In this document: positions 58,200 through 64,000 of the stretch, piece by piece
Layout: each line of letters opens with the position of its first letter
How positions within the stretch are numbered: the stretch's first letter is position 1
Assembly: GCA_020205615.1 (NCBI GenBank)
Contig: CM035169.1
Coordinates: 18,743,546 to 18,807,545 of the forward strand
Source of the DNA: Panax quinquefolius
Lineage: Eukaryota > Streptophyta > Magnoliopsida > Apiales > Araliaceae
Direction: 5' to 3'
Length of the DNA stretch: 64,000 nucleotides
Program-made: the position numbers and the translations under genes
The notes under the pieces: generated by a model
Told to the model about the DNA's origin: nothing
Databases searched by the model: none
Seen by the model: the letters and a program-made list of their open reading frames with translations, nothing else

Positions 58200-58625
58200 T
58201 TCATAATCATACTAATAAATTCATCTTTGCACCACGGGCCAAAGATATTCATCAACAGTTCATCTTTACACTACTGTGCTAAAGATATTCAACAACAAAG
58301 TCATCTTTGCATTACGAGCCAAAGATATTCATCAATAATTCATCTTTGCTTTTCTGAGCTAAGATATTCATTAACAAGCCATCTTTGCACTACGAGCCAA
58401 AGACATTAATATCTCAAAGAAATATATAATCATTTGAATTTATATAAACAATAATTATAACCATGTTGATCAATTCACCTTTGCACCAAAGTTAAAGATA
58501 TTCAATTGTAAATTCAATGGCCATGATCATACCGATTAACAATTCAACTTTGCACTACTGGCCAAAGAGAACTCATAGTCACGATCATACCAATAATATA
58601 CCCATCTTTACACTCAAGTGAAAGA
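58200..58625 (-). repeat. Array of at least eight loop-constant hairpins in LTR-G
   Basis: CATCTTTGC...GCCAAAGATATTC units recur about every 45-60 bases (near 58212, 58258, 58302, 58340, 58380, 58480, 58547 and 58600). Read on the minus strand each is ATCTTTGG, a loop like CCCGTAGTG, then CAAAGATG. Individual stems vary. Confidence 0.85.
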
Positions 58626-58754
58626 GAAATTCAACATCAGGGTTATAAAAATGTTATATATGATAATAAAAACAATATGATCAACAACTGCATTTATTTT
58701 CAAGAGCAACAATCATAAATCAACGATAATTTGGTCAGAAAAAGAAACCAATTT

Positions 58755-59115
58755 TTTTCGTGAATAGTACCCGTGAATAGTAACTCGTGAATAGTAACTC
58801 ATGAATAGTAACTCGTGAATAGTAACTTATGAATAGTAATCGTGAATAGTACTTCGTATTAAATACATAATCAGATATCGTAAATAATGTCATATCGTAA
58901 ATAATGCCACATACATAAATAGTGCCAGATATCGTGAATAGACCAAGTATACATGAATAGTACCATATACGTGAATAGTAACTCGACACCAAAAGATAGA
59001 AATTCCACAAAAAAAACATTTTCACGCTTTGAATAATAAGACTTGTGAATAGTAACTTGTGAATAGTAACTTCGTGAATAGTAACTCGTGAATAGTAACT
59101 CATGAATAGTAACCC
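58755..59115 (-). repeat. GTGAATAGTAACTC tandem arrays in LTR-G
   Basis: Two blocks (58755-58985 and 59040-59115) of 14-18-base units containing GTGAATAGTAACTC or GTGAATAGTACC. LTR-A carries shorter versions of the same array (34988-35060, 40780-40855 and 61370-61425). This shows lineage-specific expansion. Confidence 0.9.
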
Positions 59116-60790
59116 GAGCATGAAAAAGTTCCAAATTTGATAAAAACTTCAAATCAACATTTCAAAGATAATGATATTGAAGAAATAATATCATTCTGAA
59201 AAAAATAATATCCCTTACTATCCCTTACCTCAAAGAATCGATTGCCCGGAAGGAAAGGTCGGAAGTGATCTTTGAATGAAACTTGTCTTTGAACAAAGAA
59301 CTCACCAAGTATCTAAATACTCACAAAATACACTCGATAATCTAGAGAGAAAAAGAGAAAACTTATGAATTACGGTGTGATTTTCAATTCTAACTTAGCC
59401 TCTATTTATAGGAAAATGTTAGCTTACCAAGCAGACTTGACCGCCACACGATGGCTTTACATTACTATTACACCCACCAAAAATCAGCCATCTTCCCCAA
59501 CAACCAAAAAGTGGGCCCACCCATTTCTAGAATTTTCCACCAAAATCATTTATAAACCTAATTTTGAATCATTCACCTCTTAAAATTCATAATAAATTAT
59601 ACGCTCATTTTAACGGTTCAAAATTTGTGGACATATACTCAACTTATATATGTATAACATATCCAAAAATTACAACGATCCAACGGTCGGATCAAAATTT
59701 ATAACTCACTTAATATAATTTGAAACACGATTTTTTCGGACTATTAGTCCTTGGACCGATTTCATTCAAAATTTCACCACGAAATATCTACAAAGAATTT
59801 TTGGGTGATTCAAATTTCTCTGATTAGCTTACTTCTAGGGCTTTCTTTTGATATATGGCTCATCTCTTAACTCATTATACACAAAGAGTTATGGATTTTA
59901 CAAAATCAAGTAATAAACTAATTTTTACGAAAATCCCATATTTTGTTCTCCATTTCGACAAATCTTGATAAAACACCTCATCATTAATTCCTTCACTTAT
60001 AAATACATAAATAAATCCATCATTTATATCCACATCAAATAAATATTTTCTTATCATATAAATCAATAATTAATTATTTCCAAATAATATTACGTAATCA
60101 CAATTATGACAACCAGTGCGGTTCGAGGAAAGGGGCTTTCCAATAAGGATCTCTCTTCTTGGCGCAATTAAGTGACCAAACCGAACTTTCTAGACATTGC
60201 CAATAATGTTATCTAATAATATTATTCAAATAATATGAATTATTGATCCGATAATGGAGATATTGTATGCGTGTGACAATTATGAACAACAATAATATAA
60301 AATATCAACGCATCAATTATTGAATTAATAAAATAAAATCTTTGAGCAAGAAATTCTTGTAACAATTATTGAGTAGTGCCTTCTTCACGTAAGAATCAAT
60401 AATTGGTGCAATACTGTGTGTCTTTTGTTCAACAACGCGTATTAGTGTGTTTTAACCACCCGTATATCCAACAAAGTATTAATGGTAATAACTACGCCGT
60501 TATTTTTAAACAACTTATATTTGTCGTTTTCTTCATCAAAGCGGTTATTACATTATGGGGCCCACAAATAGGCTGCACTTGCCGTCGCATTTAATATTCC
60601 CCACGCGAAAGAATATTCCACGACCAAACGAATATTCCCCAACAACAATGAATATTTTATAACCACTGTGTATTTTGAAAAAAATTCATATATCACCCTT
60701 AACTTTAACTTTTATCAATTTAACCATTTCTTGAATAGTAATTATAAGAAAAATTGAATACTTTTATTTCATAAAATTAGGGGTCTTACA

Positions 60791-63048
60791 CAAACTACTA
60801 TCTTCTATGTATGAATTTAAAAGTTCATCGTCGATATTTTATCCTGTAACATCAATCAATATATATACGGAATCAAATATTCATCTTTGCACTACTGAAG
60901 CCAAAGATATTCATCGATCGGTCATGTTCATCTCAACACTGTTCATCTTTGCACTACGGGCAAAGATATTCATCAAGAAATCATTCATCTTTTGCACTAC
61001 TGGGCCAAAGATATTCAATAATATCATCATTTAAGGCGAGGATGATGAAAAGTATTTTTAAAGAAAGCGAATCCCGGTGAAACAAGATGACAAGGATTAA
61101 GGATTAAGGATTCGTACTTTGTTTTATCCATGTCCAACAATACCTCAAAAATAATCATAGTGGTGTAAAATTCAAGAATGATCAAAACATGGATACAATC
61201 AAAGCTAGTATCCATAATAGATATTTTGGACAAAAAGAAAAAATTTCATTTTTTGGTGAATAGTGCCGTATTCGTGAATAGTCTCAGATATCGTGAATAA
61301 AGGTCGTATATCGTGAATAGTAACTCGACACCAAAAGATAGAAATTTCACAAAAAACATCTTCACGCTTCATGAATAGTACTCGTGAATAGTAACTCGTG
61401 AATAAGTAACTCATGAATAGTAACCCCGACATGAAAAAGTTCCAAATTTGATAAAAGTTCCAACCAATATTTCAAAGATAATGATATTGAAGAAATAATA
61501 TCATTTGAGAAGAAAATAACATCCTTACCTCGAAAAGACAAGATTTTTAGTTGAAACAGGATATAGGCTATGACTTGAACTTGCACCAGTATAGCAATAC
61601 TCAAAGTATACTCAAAATACTCACAAGAATCGCTTCGATAATATAGAGAGAAAACTTGATTTACGGTGTGATTTTCAATTCTAACCTAAGACACCTATTT
61701 ATAGGAAATTGCTTTAGAACACCAAAGCAGAAAATTGAATATAATAATATTATATATAAACAAAATTCATACGCCCACATCTTGAATCTGAATTCAGCCA
61801 CCATGCACATGTTAAATATGCCCACAACATATAAAAAACGTTTTTATTAATAAAAATAAATAAAACTTCCAAAAATCAATTATTTCGGAACTTCAGAACT
61901 TCAATAATTCATAATAAATAGCCATTTTATTAGAAAATTCGAATCTCGCGATTTTTTATAGGAAATTCAATTCTCTACAACTTTGCAGAAGAAAGTTTTC
62001 CAAATTCCAAAGCAGAAATTGACCGAAATCCACATACGGACAATTTTGTGCTATAATCAAATTTTAGTCAAGAAATGGGGTCCAATTGACATGTTTAACA
62101 TGTTTTAAACATTTATTGCAACAAAAATACTCTTCCTCCTCGTATACTCATATATCCCACATTCGTTGTAAAAATATCACCATTATTATATTACTAAAAT
62201 ATAATAATATATTTAAATGAATTATTTTATCAGAAAAAGATAAAATTTCAATTTTCAACAATTGTCACATTAAAATTTTTCTCCATCTATATCCACATAA
62301 AATCAATATTTTCCTCATCATATGAATTAATAATTAATTATTCACAAATAATATTACGAGAATCCTGATATTGACAACTGACGAGGCGGTTCAGGAAGAG
62401 GGGCTTTCAATAAGAATTTCTTCTTCTTGGGCTTGATTAGGTGACCAAACCTCTCCTTAAGCAGAACTTTCTAGACATTGCCAATAATGTTATCTAATAA
62501 TATTATTAGGATAATATGAATTATTGTTTCGATAATGAAAAAAATATCGTATAATGACAATTATTGAAACAACAATGAATATAAAATATCAATTGACAAT
62601 TTTTAAATCAATAAAATCTTTGAATAAGTAATTCATCGTAACCATTATTGAGTAGTGCCTTCTTACGTAAGAATCAATAATTGGTGCAATACCATGTATC
62701 TTCTTGTGTTTTAACTACTAGGATATTTTAACGGTATTATTGATACTTGATTCTGTAGTTATTTTTAAACCACTTATATTTGTCGTTTTCTTCATCCAAT
62801 CGCTTTTAGTTATGGGGCCCACACATGGTGCTGGCTTGGTAAATACGAATATTCCCACAAAGCGATGCGAATATTCCACGACCAAACGAATATTCCCAAA
62901 CAACAATGAATATTTTATAACCACTTGCTTATTTTGAAATATTTGCGTATTTTACCCCTAACTATCCACATTAATCAAATCAACCCTTACTATTTTAAAA
63001 TAATAAATAGAAAATTAAATTTCATTAATAATAAGTTGGGGTCTTACA
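60791..63048 (-). mobile_element. Reversed A-type LTR, right part
   Basis: It begins inside an A-type LTR (CAAACTACTATCTTCTATG, matching 40198 onward) and reads back to the LTR head (GGGGTCTTACA at 63048). The distal about 450 bases are missing because LTR-G lies there. Three loop-constant hairpins are at 60880-61015, the GTGAATAGTAACTC array at 61370-61425, and the reverse TATA box near 61697. Confidence 0.88.
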
Positions 63049-64000
63049 ACCTCCCTCCTTATGAAATTTCGTCCTCGAAATTGGCGTCACGTACTGGTGT
63101 TTGAAAAGGTGAGGATACCTCGCTTTCATTTAGTTTCCAATTCCGGGTCATTTCCTCTATAGCATGATTCCTCCATAAAACTTTAACTTATGGTATGACC
63201 TTTCTTGGCGTAGGACATGCTCCTTCTATCCAAGATCTTGACAGTACCTCCTCATACGTTAAGTCTTGGCTATCTCGTCCGGTTCTAACTCTATAAGCGT
63301 GGTTCGGGTCTTTCACATATTTACAAAGTCTGAGATATATGAAACACATTATGAACACGAGACATACTCGGAGGTAACGCGAGTCTATAGGCTACATTTC
63401 CTACTCGGTCAAGAATTTGAAATGGACCGATAAATCGTGGATTGAGCTTTCCTCTCTTCCCAAATCTTGTAACTCCCTTCCATGGAGCAACATGCATACA
63501 ATATCATGATCCCCACACTAAATTCCACGTCCTTTCGATGAAGATCCGCATAACTCTTTTGTCGATCTTGTCTTGGTTTTGTATCGTTGTCGAATCATTT
63601 GGATCTTTTCGGTGAGTCATACGTATTAACTCGGGTCCCAATAATGTTGCTTCACCCACCTCATCCCAACATATTGGAAGCGACACTTTCGTCCATATAA
63701 TGCTTCAAATGGAGCCACACCTATACTTGCACGATAAGCTGTTGTTGTAGGAGAATTTCACCGATGGTAAATACTTATCCCAAGCGCCCTTGAAGTCTAG
63801 GACACACGAGTCTTAATAAATCTTCAAGAGTTTGAATAGTCCTTTCGATTGTCCGTCTGGTTTGAGGATGGTATATGCGAAGCCAGATAAATAAATCCGT
63901 GCCCATAGCTTTTTGCAAGCTAACCCAAAATCTTGAAGTGAATCTTGGGTCACGATCCAAAACTATGGATCTGAGGCATGCCATGCAACCTCACAATCTC
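63049..64000 (-). pseudogene. pol: 3' end of pol of a further reversed element (chromodomain, integrase), cut by window edge
   Basis: It is nearly identical to 52325-53280: a polypurine tract beside the LTR, then the chromodomain region, then the integrase. [20 protein letters not shown] is readable on the minus strand within 63984-63775, with QTLEDLLRL nearby. It continues beyond the window. Confidence 0.87.

Larger units (their letters stand above)
57060..60790 (-). mobile_element. Reversed LTR of type G (3.73 kb)
   Basis: Minus-strand termini are TGTAAGACCCC at 60790 and GGTCGTTACA at 57060. It is related to LTR-A but diverged (the head continues CTAATTTTATGAAATAAAAG, and the U3 differs at 59580-59870). 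It is longer because of an insert at about 57225-57795, at least eight short hairpins at 58200-58625, and long GTGAATAGTAACTC arrays (58755-58985, 59040-59115). The reverse TATA box is near 59403. It abuts the internal region of element C on the left and a reversed A-type LTR on the right. Confidence 0.85.

Overview
The window is nuclear DNA of a flowering plant, most likely a eudicot. It has an intron-split gene with GT-AG junctions, an AT-rich intergenic space and nested Ty3/gypsy chromovirus retrotransposons with 2.4-3.7 kb LTRs. No prokaryotic, plastid or rRNA/tRNA genes were seen. About 48 kb is retrotransposon (1-8862, 8983-17149 and 32848-64000) and about 15.7 kb in the middle (17150-32847) is low-copy host DNA.

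Host island. It holds two genes arranged tail to tail. A single-exon gene at 18879-21707 (+) encodes a 942-residue fold-type I PLP-transferase-like protein of the plant molybdenum-cofactor-sulfurase-like family. An 11-exon gene at 24304-31556 (-) encodes a prolyl-oligopeptidase-family (S9) protein; every GT-AG junction was read from the sequence. From memory the same two families are neighbours in Arabidopsis (At5g66950/At5g66960), so the pair is probably ancestral synteny. Both proteins appear to have lost catalytic residues: Arg replaces the PLP-binding Lys in the first, and in the second the Ser is kept but the Asp is Asn and no His follows the Ser. The first exon of the peptidase-like gene shows an apparent one-base frame break in a C/A-rich run.

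Left TE block (1-17149). From left: an LTR of family A cut by the window edge (1-2491); a reversed family-D LTR head (2492-3373); a decayed pol remnant (3374-6345) with its 3' LTR-D (6346-8862); a 120-bp spacer; and a two-LTR non-autonomous element E (8983-17149). Most of the pol of element E has been replaced by an LTR-like segment carrying a 57-bp tandem array.

Right TE block (32848-64000). An E-type LTR start (32848-33348) is interrupted by element A (33349-39740, +). Element A is interrupted in its 3' LTR by a reversed element C (39741 onward). The LTR of C is in turn split by a complete forward element B (41955-51809), flanked by the target duplication GATAA. The internal region of C (52325-57059) ends in an LTR of another type (G, 57060-60790), which suggests an inter-element recombination. 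A further reversed A-type LTR plus pol (60791-64000) follows. All gag/pol frames are broken.

The most unusual signal is in the LTRs. Downstream of a TATA box, a GA-rich leader and a conserved splice-donor-like AG|GTAAGG, the R-U5 part of every LTR family is a chain of stem-loops. One short hairpin has a near-constant loop (GGCCCGTAGTG) and stems that change in a compensatory way from copy to copy; it is repeated 3 to 10 times. Several compound hairpins follow at fixed order. This looks like selected or amplified RNA structure that no standard LTR feature explains.
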